DNA of 64,000 nucleotides, from positions 21,682,835-21,746,834 of the forward strand of contig CM070904.1 of assembly GCA_036417435.1 (NCBI GenBank), written 5' to 3'. The DNA comes from Inia geoffrensis. Taxonomy: Eukaryota; Chordata; Mammalia; Artiodactyla; Iniidae. A program made the position numbers and the translations under genes. Within the stretch, counting starts at the first letter, position 1; every line of letters begins with the position of its first letter. The notes beneath the pieces are model-generated. The model saw only the letters and a list, made by a program, of their open reading frames with translations. It searched no databases and was not told where the DNA came from. Of this stretch, positions 37,013 through 49,755 are shown in pieces.

Positions 37013-39806
37013 TACCACAAGGACCGCTGGGGTGCAAGTGCTTCCTTCCAATGATGCTAGTCTCTGGTTATGCGACCTGCAGCGGGGTTTCCGAATCTCG
37101 TGGTACCTCCAGTGTTTACTTTGGTAAGGAATGTGCCTACTGATCCTCATACCGGCTGTTAGCAATTTACAATCCCACCAACAGCAATAGCTGGCTTCTC
37201 TTTTTGGCATGCCCTCTTGATCACTTACGATTTTAGGGTTTGAGAGGACTGCAGCCAGGGACCACCTGGTGTAGCTTTCTTTGCACTCTCTAATCATGAC
37301 AGATCCTGGGCATCTTTTCTTTTGAGTGTGCTGTTTTCTAAAACGCGGGTGAGTACCACTGAGTGCTTGAAAGGTTCCTGCCTCAGAGTCGGGCCTGATT
37401 TGAATTCGTTCCCGATTCGCTAGACCGGGATATTTCTTGAGGGCAGGGTTGTGTCTGCAAAGCCGCAGGCCATAGGTCTTGTGGATGATAGGGGCCCTTC
37501 GGCACTGTTGTTAAGGTTGTTACGGCAGTGGGCCACAAGGCGGCAGCAGTACTCCGTGTCGTCTCTGGTAACATGGGGAAAGAAAGCCTTAACGGTGGTC
37601 CCGGTGTTGGACTTGAAATGGGGAGTCGAAGGTGGCTGAACACACACCCCTGGGCTTTTGTAGGCTCACCCCCTGCCCCTTAACCTGCACTGCCCCACCC
37701 CAGGCATATGGCAAGCCTTGCAAGTGGGCTACTCGGAGGGTGCCGTGGCTCGCAGGTGGGGCGACTCCCATGAAGTGCGCTGGAGGTGGGAACTTGCTTA
37801 GGAGGAGCTGTGGAGATCCGGGTTCTTCACAGCCCTTCCCTCTCAGCTGTTCCACCATGATTTCGATACACCAGGCTGTGCTTACGTGTAGGAGGCCCAT
37901 GTTGCATCGGGAGATTGTGGTACCACGCAGGGGAGAACAGCAGCAGCATCCTCCAGCCGCGGGACACAGGCCGGCTGAGGTTCCAGGTGTCTGACACCAT
38001 CCGACGTCACAGAGGCCTGAGGTAAGAAAGTGGGCATTTCTTAACCCGTTACTTGCCTTGTCATTGAACGGTCCTTTTGCCTTTCAGTAGAGTTTATATA
38101 CAATGTTGCGTCTCTTTGACTTCTACAGCCACTTGATGCACTTATAACGGTAGCTGTACCTGTCGGGTTTCGGATTTTGTGCCCCGTTAGTTTATCGAGG
38201 AATATTTTGTAGCGTTCCCTGTGCTTTCGGGTGGGTCGCCCTTGATGAGCACTTTTTGATACGTTAAGTGTGTTTCTGTTAATCCCAATCTCCTAATTCC
38301 CTTCCCCGGTCTCCAATTTCCCCCTGTGGGAACTCCTCACTTCTTTCTTCCCTTTGTGAACCTGTGTTTCCTTTCTTTGCTAGCTTCCTTTGTATCCCTA
38401 TTTAGACGGCACACATAAGTGATATCCGGGATATGTGTCTTGCTGCCTCTAATTGACCAGAATTAGGGAGATCATCTTCGGCTCCACCCATGCTGCTGGA
38501 AATACTATGAGTTCCTTTTGTTCTGTGGCTGAGTGGTAGGCGAGGGTGTGTAGGTAGCAGAACATCTTTCTCCCTTCACCCCTCGCTCGACAGTTCGTTC
38601 ATTTGTATGTCCTGGCTGTGGTCAAGGGTACCACAAACACTGCCTGGGTGCAAGTGCTTCCTTCCAATGATTCTAGTCTCTGGTTATACGACCTGCAGCG
38701 GGGTTTCCGAATCTTGTGGCACCTGCAGTGTTTATTTAGGTAAGGAATGTGCCTACTGATCCTCATACCTGCTGTTAGCAATTTACAATCCCACCAACGG
38801 CAATAGCTGGCTTCACTTTTTGGCATGCCCTCGTGAGCACTTAAAAGGTTAGGGTTTGACAGGACTGCAGCCAGGGAACAATTCGGCTAGCTTTCTTTTC
38901 ACTCTCTGATTATGACAGATCCTGAGCATCTTTTCATTTGAAAGTGCTCTTTTCTAAAAGGCAGGTGAGTACCACTGAGTTCTTGAATGGTTCCTGCCTC
39001 ACAGTTGGGCCTGATTTGAATTCATTTCAGAGTACCTAGCCCAGGATATTTCTTGAGGGCAGGGTTGTGTTTGCAAAGCTGCAGGCCATAGACCTTGGGA
39101 ATGATAGGTGAGTTTCAGCACGGTTGGTAAGGTTGTTACGTTTGGTAAGGTGGTTACGGCAGTGTGCTACAAGGCGGCAGCACTACTCCGTGTGGTCTCT
39201 GTTAACTTGAGGAAAGAAAGCCTTAGCGGTGGTCCCAGTGCTGGATTGGAAATTGGGAGTCGAACATGGCTGAACACACACCCCTGGGCTTGTGTATGCT
39301 CACCTCCTGCCCCTTAACCTGCACTGCCACACCCCAGGCATATCGCAAGCCTTGCAAGTGGGCTCCTCGGAGGGTGCCGTGGTTCGCACGTGGGGCGACT
39401 CTAATGAAGAGGGCTGGAGGTGGGAACCTGCCTAGCAGGAGCTGTGGAGATCCGGCTTCTTCACTGCTCTTCCCTCTCAGCTGCTCCACCCTCATTTGGG
39501 AACAGCGGGCTCTCCTTACCTGTAGGAGGGCCAAGTTGGATCGGGATATTGTGGTACCATGCAGGGGAGAATGGGCAATAGCGGTCCGAGGTGCCGCTGG
39601 TCAGGCGGCACGTCCTCCTCCCTTGCTGCCTCAGCAGCATCATGCTCCGGCCGTGGGACCCAGGCCTGCCGAGGCTCCAGGGGCCTTACCGTGGTAACGA
39701 CATCACAGAGGCCTGAGGTAACAGAGTAGGCATTTCTTAACCCCTTACTTGTCTTCTCATTGAACAGTGCTTTACCCTTTCAGCCTAGTTCATATAGAAT
39801 TTTGGG
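36491..39806 (+). repeat. Repeat unit 12 (A 36491-38110, B 38111-39806)
   Basis: The A half is F-like, but its first ~520 bp carry about thirteen private substitutions; the tract is listed separately. Past 37012, A returns to near-consensus, with one private change (CGATTCGCTAG near 37415). B is the two-base-deletion class with CCTGTCGGG and GATTCTAGTC near 38669, the latter shared only with unit 15. CTCF-like cores start at 37533 and 39167. The A end has GAGGTTCCAGG, as in units 8, 10 and 15. Confidence 0.95.
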
Positions 39807-42800
39807 TCTTTTTCAATTCTACAGCCACCTGATGCAATTATACACGTAGGTGTACCCGTAGGGTTTCGGATTCTTTGCACTCTTCGTTTATTGAGGAATG
39901 TTTTGTAGCGTTCCCTGTGCTTTCGGATGGGTCGACCTTGATGAGCACTTTTGGATACATTAAGCTTGTTTCTGTGAAACCCGACCTCCTACATCACCCT
40001 TCCCCAGTCTCCAATTTCCCCCTCAGGCAACTCCAGGCTTCTTTCTTTCCTTTGTAAACCTGTGTTACTTTTGTGTACTAGCTGCCTTAGTATCCGTATT
40101 GAGACGGCAGACATAAGTCTGATATCCTGGGATATGTGTCTTGCTGCCTCTAGTTGACCAGAATTAGTGAGGTCATCTACTGCTCTACGCATGCTGCTGC
40201 CAAGACTTTGAGCTCGTTTTATTCTGTGGCTGAGTGGTAGTCGACTGTGTGTAGGTAGCAGAACATCTTTCTCCATTCACCCCTCGCTGCACATTTCGTT
40301 CTTTGGATGTGTTGGCTGCGATCATGGGTACCACAAGGACCACTGGGGTGCAAGTGCTTCCTTCCAATGATGCTAGTCTCTGGTTATGCGACCTGCAGCG
40401 GGGTTTCCGAATCTCGTGGTACCTCCAGTGTTTACTTTGGTAAGGAATGTGCCTACTGATCCTCATACCGGCTGTTAGCAATTTACAATCCCACCAACAG
40501 CAATAGCTGGCTTCTCTTTTTGGCATGCCCTCTTGATCACTTACGATTTTAGGGTTTGAGAGGACTGCAGCCAGGGACCACCTGGTATAGCTTTCTTTGC
40601 ACTCTCTAATCATGACAGATCCTGGGCATCTTTTCTTTTGAGTGTGCTGTTTTCTAAAACGCGGGTGAGTACCACTGAGTGCTTGAAAGGTTCCTGCCTC
40701 AGAGTCGGGCCTGATTTGAATTCGTTCCCGATTCCCTAGACCGGGATATTTCTTGAGGGCAGGGTTGTGTCTGCAAAGCCGCAGGCCATAGGTCTTGTGG
40801 ATGATAGGGGCCCTTCGGCACTGTTGTTAAGGTTGTTACGGCAGTGGGCCACAAGGCGGCAGCAGTACTCCGTGTCGTCTCTGGTAACATGGGGAAAGAA
40901 AGCCTTAACGGTGGTCCCGGTGTTGGACTTGAAATGGGGAGTCGAAGGTGGCTGAACACACACCCCTGGGCTTTTGTAGGCTCACCCCCTGCCCCTTAAC
41001 CTGCACTGCCCCACCCCAGGCATATGGCAAGCCTTGCAAGTGGGCTACTCGGAGGGTGCCGTGGCTCGCAGGTGGGGCGACTCCCATGAAGTGCGCTGGA
41101 GGTGGGAACTTGCTTAGGAGGAGCTGTGGAGATCCGGGTTCTTCACAGCCCTTCCCTCTCAGCTGTTCCACCATGATTTCGATACACCAGGCTGTGCTTA
41201 CGTGTAGGAGGCCCATGTTGCATCGGGAGATTGTGGTACCACGCAGGGGAGAAGAGCAGCAGCATCCTCCAGCCGCGGGACACAGGCCGGCTGAGGCTCC
41301 AGGTGTCTGACACCATCCGACGTCACAGAGGCCTGAGGTAAGAAAGTGGGCATTTCTTAACCCGTTACTTGCCTTGTCATTGAACGGTCCTTTTGCCTTT
41401 CAGTAGAGTTTATATACAATGTTGCGTCTCTTTGACTTCTACAGCCACTTGATGCACTTATAACGGTAGCTGTACCTGTAGGGTTTCGGATTTTGTGCCC
41501 CGTTAGTTTATCGAGGAATATTTTGTAGCGTTCCCTGTGCTTTCGGGTGGGTCGCCCTTGATGAGCACTTTTTGATACGTTAAGTGTGTTTCTGTTAATC
41601 CCAATCTCCTAATTCCCTTCCCCGGTCTCCAATTTCCCCCTGTGGGAACTCCTCACTTCTTTCTTCCCTTTGTGAACCTGTGTTTCCTTTCTTTGCTAGC
41701 TTCCTTTGTATCCCTATTTAGACGGCACACATAAGTGATATCCGGGATATGTGTCTTGCTGCCTCTAATTGACCAGAATTAGGGAGATCATCTTCGGCTC
41801 CACCCATGCTGCTGGAAATACTATGAGTTCCTTTTGTTCTGTGGCTGAGTGGTAGGCGAGGGTGTGTAGGTAGCAGAACATCTTTCTCCCTTCACCCCTC
41901 GCTCGACAGTTCGTTCATTTGTATGTCCTGGCTGTGGTCAAGGGTACCACAAACACTGCCTGGGTGCAAGTGCTTCCTTCCAATGATGCTAGTCTCTGGT
42001 TATACGACCTGCAGCGGGGTTTCCGAATCTTGTGGCACCTGCAGTGTTTATTTAGGTAAGGAATGTGCCTACTGATCCTCATACCTGCTGTTAGCAATTT
42101 ACAATCCCACCAACGGCAATAGCTGGCTTCACTTTTTGGCATGCCCTCGTGAGCACTTAAAAGGTTAGGGTTTGACAGGACTGCAGCCAGGGAACAATTC
42201 GGCTAGCTTTCTTTTCACTCTCTGATTATGACAGATCCTGAGCATCTTTTCATTTGAAAGTGCTCTTTTGTAAAAGGCAGGTGAGTACCACTGAGTTCTT
42301 GAATGGTTCCTGCCTCACAGTTGGGCCTGATTTGAATTCATTTCAGAGTACCTAGCCCAGGATATTTCTTGAGGGCAGGGTTGTGTTTGCAAAGCTGCAG
42401 GCCATAGACCTTGGGAATGATAGGTGAGTTTCAGCACGGTTGGCAAGGTTGTTACGTTTGGTAAGGTGGTTACGGCAGTGTGCTACAAGGCGGCAGCACT
42501 ACTCCGTGTGGTCTCTGTTAACTTGAGGAAAGAAAGCCTTAGCGGTGGTCCCAGTGCTGGATTGGAAATTGGGAGTCGAACATGGCTGAACACACACCCC
42601 TGGGCTTGTGTATGCTCACCTCCTGCCCCTTAACCTGCACTGCCACACCCCAGGCATATCGCAAGCCTTGCAAGTGGGCTCCTCGGAGGGTGCCGTGGTT
42701 CGCACGTGGGGCGACTGTAATGAAGAGGGCTGGAGGTGGGAACCTGCCTAGCAGGAGCTGTGGAGATCCGGCTTCTTCACTGCTCTTCCCTCTCAGCTGC

Positions 42801-43122
42801 TCCACACTCATTTGGGAACAGCGGGCTCTGCTTACCTGTAGGAGGGCCACGTTGGATCGGGATATTGTGGTACCATGCAGGGGAGAATGGGCAATAGCGG
42901 TCCGAGGTGCCGCTGGTCAGGCGGCACGTCCTCCTCCCTTGCTGCCTCAGCAGCATCATGCTCCGGCCGTGGGACCCAGGCCTGCCGAGGCTCCAGGGGC
43001 CTTACCGTGGTAACGACATCACAGAGGCCTGAGGTAACAGAGTAGGCATTTCTTAACCCCTTACTTGTCTTCTCATTGAACAGTGCTTTACCCTTTCAGC
43101 CTAGTTCATATAGAATTTTGGG
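39807..43122 (+). repeat. Repeat unit 13 (A 39807-41426, B 41427-43122)
   Basis: A is H class with TTTCGGATGGG near 39923 (shared with unit 19), CAAGACTTTGAG, TGTAGGTAGCAG and CTGGTATAGC. B is the two-base-deletion class. CTCF-like cores start at 40849 and 42483. B has a cluster of changes near 42715-42850: GACTGTAATG (shared with units 16 and 19), TCCACACTCA, GCTCTGCTTA and GCCACGTTGG. A private A change is GGACCACTGGG near 40338. Confidence 0.95.
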
Positions 43123-46100
43123 TCTTTTTCAATTCTACAGCCACCTGATGCAATTATACACGTAGGTGTACCCGTAGGGTTTCGGATTCTTTGCACTCTT
43201 CGTTTATTGAGGAATGTTTTGTAGCGTTCCCTGTGCTTTCGGGTGGGTCGACCTTGATGAGCACTTTTGGATACATTAAGCTTGTTTCTGTGAAACCCGA
43301 CCTCCTACATCACCCTTCCCCAGTCTCCAATTTCCCCCTCAGGCAACTCCAGGCTTCTTTCTTTCCTTTGTAAACCTGTGTTACTTTTGTGTACTAGCTG
43401 CCTTAGTATCCGTATTGAGACGGCAGACATAAGTCTGATATCCTGGGATATGTGTCTTGCTGCCTCTAGTTGACCAGAATTAGTGAGGTCATCTACTGCT
43501 CTACGCATGCTGCTGCCAAGAGTTTGAGCTCGTTTTATTCTGTGGCTGAGTGGTAGTCGACTGTGTGTAGTTAGCAGAACATCTTTCTCCATTCACCCCT
43601 CGCTGCACATTTCGTTCTTTGGATGTGTTGGCTGCGATCATGGGTACCACAAGGACCGCTGGGGTGCAAGTGCTTCCTTCCAATGATGCTAGTCTCTGGT
43701 TATGCGACCTGCAGCGGGGTTTCCGAATCTCGTGGTACCTCCAGTGTTTACTTTGGTAAGGAATGTGCCTACTGATCCTCATACCGGCTGTTAGCAATTT
43801 ACAATCCCACCAACAGCAATAGCTGGCTTCTCTTTTTGGCATGCCCTCTTGATCACTTACGATTTTAGGGTTTGAGAGGACTGCAGCCAGGGACCACCTG
43901 GTGTAGCTTTCTTTGCACTCTCTAATCATGACAGATCCTGGGCATCTTTTCTTTTGAGTGTGCTGTTTTCTAAAACGCGGGTGAGTACCACTGAGTGCTT
44001 GAAAGGTTCCTGCCTCAGAGTCGGGCCTGATTTGAATTCGTTCCCGATTCCCTAGACCGGGATATTTCTTGAGGGCAGGGTTGTGTCTGCAAAGCCGCAG
44101 GCCATAGGTCTTGTGGATGATAGGGGCCCTTCGGCACTGTTGTTAAGGTTGTTACGGCAGTGGGCCACAAGGCGGCAGCAGTACTCCGTGTCGTCTCTGG
44201 TAACATGGGGAAAGAAAGCCTTAACGGTCGTCCCGGTGTTGGACTTGAAATGGGGAGTCGAAGGTGGCTGAACACACACCCCTGGGCTTTTGTAGGCTCA
44301 CCCCCTGCCCCTTAACCTGCACTGCCCCACCCCAGGCATATGGCAAGCCTTGCAAGTGGGCTACTCGGAGGGTGCCGTGGCTCGCAGGTGGGGAGACTCC
44401 CATGAAGTGCGCTGGAGGTGGGAACTTGCTTAGGAGGAGCTGTGGAGATCCGGGTTCTTCACAGCCCTTCCCTCTCAGCTGTTCCACCATGATTTCGATA
44501 CACCAGGCTGTGCTTACGTGTAGGAGGCCCATGTTGCATCGGGAGATTGTGGTACCACGCAGGGGAGAACAGCAGCAGCATCCTCCAGCCGCGGGACACA
44601 GGCCGGCTGAGGCTCCAGGTGTCTGACACCATCCGACGTCACAGAGGCCTGAGGTAAGAAAGTGGGCATTTCTTAACCCGTTACTTGCCTTGTCATTGAA
44701 CGGTCCTTTTGCCTTTCAGTAGAGTTTATATACAATGTTGCGTCTCTTTGACTTCTACAGCCACTTGATGCACTTATAACGGTAGCTGTACCTGTAGGGT
44801 TTCGGATTTTGTGCCCCGTTAGTTTATCGAGGAATATTTTGTGGCGTTCCCTGTGCTTTCGGGTGGGTCGCCCTTGATGAGCACTTTTTGATACGTTAAG
44901 TGTGTTTCTGTTAATCCCAATCTCCTAATTCACCCTTCCCCGGTCTCCAATTTCCCCCTGTGGGAACTCCTCACTTCTTTCTTCCCTTTGTGAACCTGTG
45001 TTTCCTTTCTTTGCTAGCTTCCTTTGTATCCCTATTTAGACGGCACACATAAGGGATATCCGGGATATGTGTCTTGCTGCCTCTAATTGACCAGAATTAG
45101 GGAGATCATCTTCGGCTCCACCCATGCTGCTGGAAATACTATGAGTTCATTTTGTTCTGTGGCTGAGTGGTAGGCGAGGGTGTGTAGGTAGCAGAACATC
45201 TTTCTCCCTCACCCCTCGCTCGACAGTTCGTTCATTTGTATGTCCTGGCTGTGGTCAAGGGTACCACAAACACTGTCTGGGTGCAAGTGCTTCCTTCCAA
45301 TGATGCTAGTCTCTGGTTATACGACCTGCAGCGGGGTTTCCGAATCTTGTGGCACCTGCAGTGTTTATTTAGGTAAGGAATGTGCCTACTGATCCTCATA
45401 CCTGCTGTTAGCAATTTACAATCCCACCAACGGCAATAGCTGGCTTCACTTTTTTGCATGCCCTCGTGAGCACTTAAAAGGTTAGGGTTTGACAGGACTG
45501 CAGCCAGGGAACAATTCGGCTAGCTTTCTTTTCACTCTCTGATTATGACAGATCCTGAGCATCTTTTCATTTGAAAGTGCTCTTTTCTAAAAGGCAGGTG
45601 AGTACCACTGAGTTCTTGAATGGTTCCTGCCTCACAGTTGGGCCTGATTTGAATTCATTTCAGAGTACCTAGCCCAGGATATTTCTTGAGGGCAGGGTTG
45701 TGTTTGCAAAGCTGCAGGCCATAGACCTTGGGAATGATAGGTGAGTTTCAGCACGGTTGGTAAGGTTGTTACGTTTGGTAAGGTGGTTACGGCAGTGTGC
45801 TACAAGGCGGCAGCACTACTCCGTGTGGTCTCTGTTAACTTGAGGAAAGAAAGCCTTAGCGGTGGTCCCAGTGCTGGATTGGAAATTGGGAGTCGAACAT
45901 GGCTGAACACACACCCCTGGGCTTGTGTATGCTCACCTCCTGCCCCTTAACCTGCACTGCCACACCCCAGGCATATCGCAAGCCTTGCAAGTGGGCTCCT
46001 CGGAGGGTGCCGTGGTTCGCACATGGGGCGACTCTAATGAAGAGGGCTGGAGGTGGGAACCTGCCTAGCAGGAGCTGTGGAGATCCGGCTTCTTCACTGC

Positions 46101-46439
46101 TCTTCCCTCTCAGCTGCTCCACCCTCATTTGGGAACAGCGGGCTCTCCTTACCTGTAGGAGGGCCAAGTTGGATCGGGATATTGTGGTACCATGCAGGGG
46201 AGAATGGGCAATAGCGGTCCGAGGTGCCGCTGGTCAGGCGGCACGTCCTCCTCCCTTGCTGCCTCAGCAGCATCATGCTCCGGCCGTGGGACCCAGGCCT
46301 GCCGAGGCTCCAGGGGCCTTACCGTGGTAACGACATCACAGAGGCCTGAGGTAACAGAGTGGGCATTTCTTAACCCCTTACTTGTCTTCTCATTGAACAG
46401 TGCTTTACCCTTTCAGCCTAGTTCATATAGAATTTTGGG
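43123..46439 (+). repeat. Repeat unit 14 (A 43123-44742, B 44743-46439)
   Basis: A is H class and nearly matches unit 1A, sharing both AACGGTCGTCCC and GGGGAGACTCCC although they lie thirteen units apart. B is the one-base-deletion class with CATAAGGGATATCC, TTTTGTGGCG and ACACTGTCTGG. CTCF-like cores start at 44165 and 45800. Private changes are CTTTTTTGCATG near 45449 and CGCACATGGGG near 46018. B ends with GAGTGGGCAT. Confidence 0.95.
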
Positions 46440-49400
46440 TGTTTTTCAATTCTACAGCCACCTGATGCAATTATACACGTAGGTGTACCCGTAGGGTTTC
46501 AGATTCTTTGCACTGTTCGTTTATTGAGGAATGTTTTGTAGCGTTCCCTGTGCTTTCGGGTGGGTCGACCTTGATGAGCACTTTTGGATACATTAAGCTT
46601 GTTTCTGTGAAACCCGACCTCCTACATCACCCTTCCCCAGTCTCCAATTTCCCCCTCAGGCAACTCCAGGCTTCTTTCTTTCCTTTGTAAACCTGTGTTA
46701 CTTTTGTGTACTAGCTGCCTTAGTATCCGTATTGAGACGGCAGACATAAGTCTGATATCCTGGGATATGTGTCTTGCTGCCTCTAGTTGACCAGAATTAG
46801 TGAGGTCATCTACTGCTCTACGCATGCTGCTGCCAAGAGTTTGAGCTCGTTTTATTCTGTGGCTGAGTGGTAGTCGACTGTGTGTAGGTAGCAGAACATC
46901 TTTCTCCATTCACCCCTCGCTGCACATTTCGTTCTTTGGATGTGTTGGCTGCGATCATGGGTACCACAAGGACCGCTGGGGTGCAAGTGCTTCCTTCCAA
47001 TGATGCTAGTCTCTGGTTATGCGACCTGCAGCGTGGTTTCCGAATCTCGTGGTACCTCCAGTGTTTACTTTGGTAAGGAATGTGCCTACTGATCCTCATA
47101 CCGGCTGTTAGCAATTTACAATCCCACCAACAGCAATAGCTGGCTTCTCTTTTTGGCATGCCCTCTTGATCACTTACGATTTTAGGGTTTGAGAGGACTG
47201 CAGCCAGGGACCACCTGGTATAGCTTTCTTTGCACTCTCTAATCATGACAGATCCTGGGCATCTTTTCTTTTGAGTGTGCTGTTTTCTAAAACGCGGGTG
47301 AGTACCACTGAGTGCTTGAAAGGTTCCTGCCTCAGAGTCGGGCCTGATTTGAATTCGTTCCCGATTCCCTAGACCGGGATATTTCTTGAGGGCAGGGTTG
47401 TGTCTGCAAAGCCGCAGGCCATAGGTCTTGTGGATGATAGGGGCCCTTCGGCACTGTTGTTAAGGTTGTTACGGCAGTGGGCCACAAGGCGGCAGCAGTA
47501 CTCCGTGTCGTCTCTGGTAACATGGGGAAAGAAAGCCTTAACGGTGGTCCCGGTGTTGGACTTGAAATGGGGAGTCGAAGGTGGCTGAACACACACCCCT
47601 GGGCTTTTGTAGGCTCACCCCCTGCCCCTTAACCTGCACTGCCCCACCCCAGGCATATGGCAAGCCTTGCAAGTGGGCTACTCGGAGGGTGCCGTGGCTC
47701 GCAGGTGGGGCGACTCCCATGAAGTGCGCTGGAGGTGGGAACTTGCTTAGGAGGAGCTGTGGAGATCCGGGTTCTTCACAGCCCTTCCCTCTCAGCTGTT
47801 CCACCATGATTTCGATACACCAGGCTGTGCTTACGTGTAGGAGGCCCATGTTGCATCGGGAGATTGTGGTACCACGCAGGGGAGAACAGCAGCAGCATCC
47901 TCCAGCCGCGGGACACAGGCCGGCTGAGGTTCCAGGTGTCTGACACCATCCGACGTCACAGAGGCCTGAGGTAAGAAAGTGGGCATTTCTTAACCCGTTA
48001 CTTGCCTTGTCATTGAACGGTCCTTTTGCCTTTCAGTAGAGTTTATATACAATGTTGCGTCTCTTTGACTTCTACAGCCACTTGATGCACTTATAACGGT
48101 AGCTGTACCTGTCGGGTTTCGGATTTTGTGCCCCGTTAGTTTATCGAGGAATATTTTGTAGCGTTCCCTGTGCTTTCGGGTGGGTCGCCCTTGATGAGCA
48201 CTTTTTGATACGTTAAGTGTGTTTCTGTTAATCCCAATCTCCTAATTCCCTTCCCCGGTCTCCAATTTCCCCCTGTGGGAACTCCTCACTTCTTTCTTCC
48301 CTTTGTGAACCTGTGTTTCCTTTCTTTGCTAGCTTCCTTTGTATCCCTATTTAGACGGCACACATAAGTGATATCCGGGATATGTGTCTTGCTGCCTCTA
48401 ATTGACCAGAATTAGGGAGATCATCTTCGGCTCCACCCATGCTGCTGGAAATACTATGAGTTCCTTTTGTTCTGTGGCTGAGTGGTAGGCGAGGGTGTGT
48501 AGGTAGCAGAACATCTTTCTCCCTTCACCCCTCGCTCGACAGTTCGTTCATTTGTATGTCCTGGCTGTGGTCAAGGGTACCACAAACACTGCCTTGGTGC
48601 AAGTGCTTCCTTCCAATGATTCTAGTCTCTGGTTATACGACCTGCAGCGGGGTTTCCGAATCTTGTGGCACCTGCAGTGTTTATTTAGGTAAGGAATGTG
48701 CCTACTGATCCTCATACCTGCTGTTAGCAATTTACAATCCCACCAACGGCAATAGCTGGCTTCACTTTTTGGCATGCCCTCGTGAGCACTTAAAAGGTTA
48801 GGGTTTGACAGGACTGCAGCCAGGGAACAATTCGGCTAGCTTTCTTTTCACTCTCTGATTATGACAGATCCTGAGCATCTTTTCATTTGAAAGTGCTCTT
48901 TTCTAAAAGGCAGGTGAGTACCACTGAGTTCTTGAATGGTTCCTGCCTCACAGTTGGGCCTGATTTGAATTCATTTCAGAGTACCTAGCCCAGGATATTT
49001 CTTGAGGGCAGGGTTGTGTTTGCAAAGCTGCAGGCCATAGACCTTGGGAATGATAGGTGAGTTTCAGCACGGTTGGTAAGGTTGTTACGTTTGGTAAGGT
49101 GGTTACGGCAGTGTGCTACAAGGCGGCAGCACTACTCCGTGTGGTCTCTGTTAACTTGAGGAAAGAAAGCATTAGCGGTGGTCCCAGTGCTGGATTGGAA
49201 ATTGGGAGTCGAACATGGCTGAACACACACCCCTGGGCTTGTGTATGCTCACCTCCTGCCCCTTAACCTGCACTGCCACACCCCAGGCATATCGCAAGCC
49301 TTGCAAGTGGGCTCCTCGGAGGGTGCCGTGGTTCGCACGTGGGGCGACTCTAATGAAGAGGGCTGGAGGTGGGAACCTGCCTAGCAGGAGCTGTGGAGAT

Positions 49401-49755
49401 CCGGCTTCTTCACTGCTCTTCCCTCTCAGCTGCTCCACCCTCATTTGGGAACAGCGGGCTCTCCTTACCTGTAGGAGGGCCAAGTTGGATCGGGATATTG
49501 TGGTACCATGCAGGGGAGAATGGGCAATAGCGGTCCGAGGTGCCGCTGGTCAGGCGGCACGTCCTCCTCCCTTGCTGCCTCAGCAGCATCATGCTCCGGC
49601 CGTGGGACCCAGGCCTGCCGAGGCTCCAGGGGCCTTACCGTGGTAACGACATCACAGAGGCCTGAGGTAACAGAGTGGGCATTTCTTAACCCCTTACTTG
49701 TCTTCTCATTGAACAGTGCTTTACCCTTTCAGCCTAGTTCATATAGAATTTTGGG
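46440..49755 (+). repeat. Repeat unit 15 (A 46440-48059, B 48060-49755)
   Basis: A is H class with TGTAGGTAGCAG and CTGGTATAGC, as in units 13 and 19. The first bases read TGTTTTTC, a private change in the opening motif. B is the two-base-deletion class and closely matches unit 12B, with shared CCTGTCGGG and GATTCTAGTC. CTCF-like cores start at 47482 and 49116. Other private changes are GCACTGTTCG near 46510, GCAGCGTGGTT near 47030, TGCCTTGGTG near 48591 and AAGCATTAGC near 49168. Confidence 0.95.
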
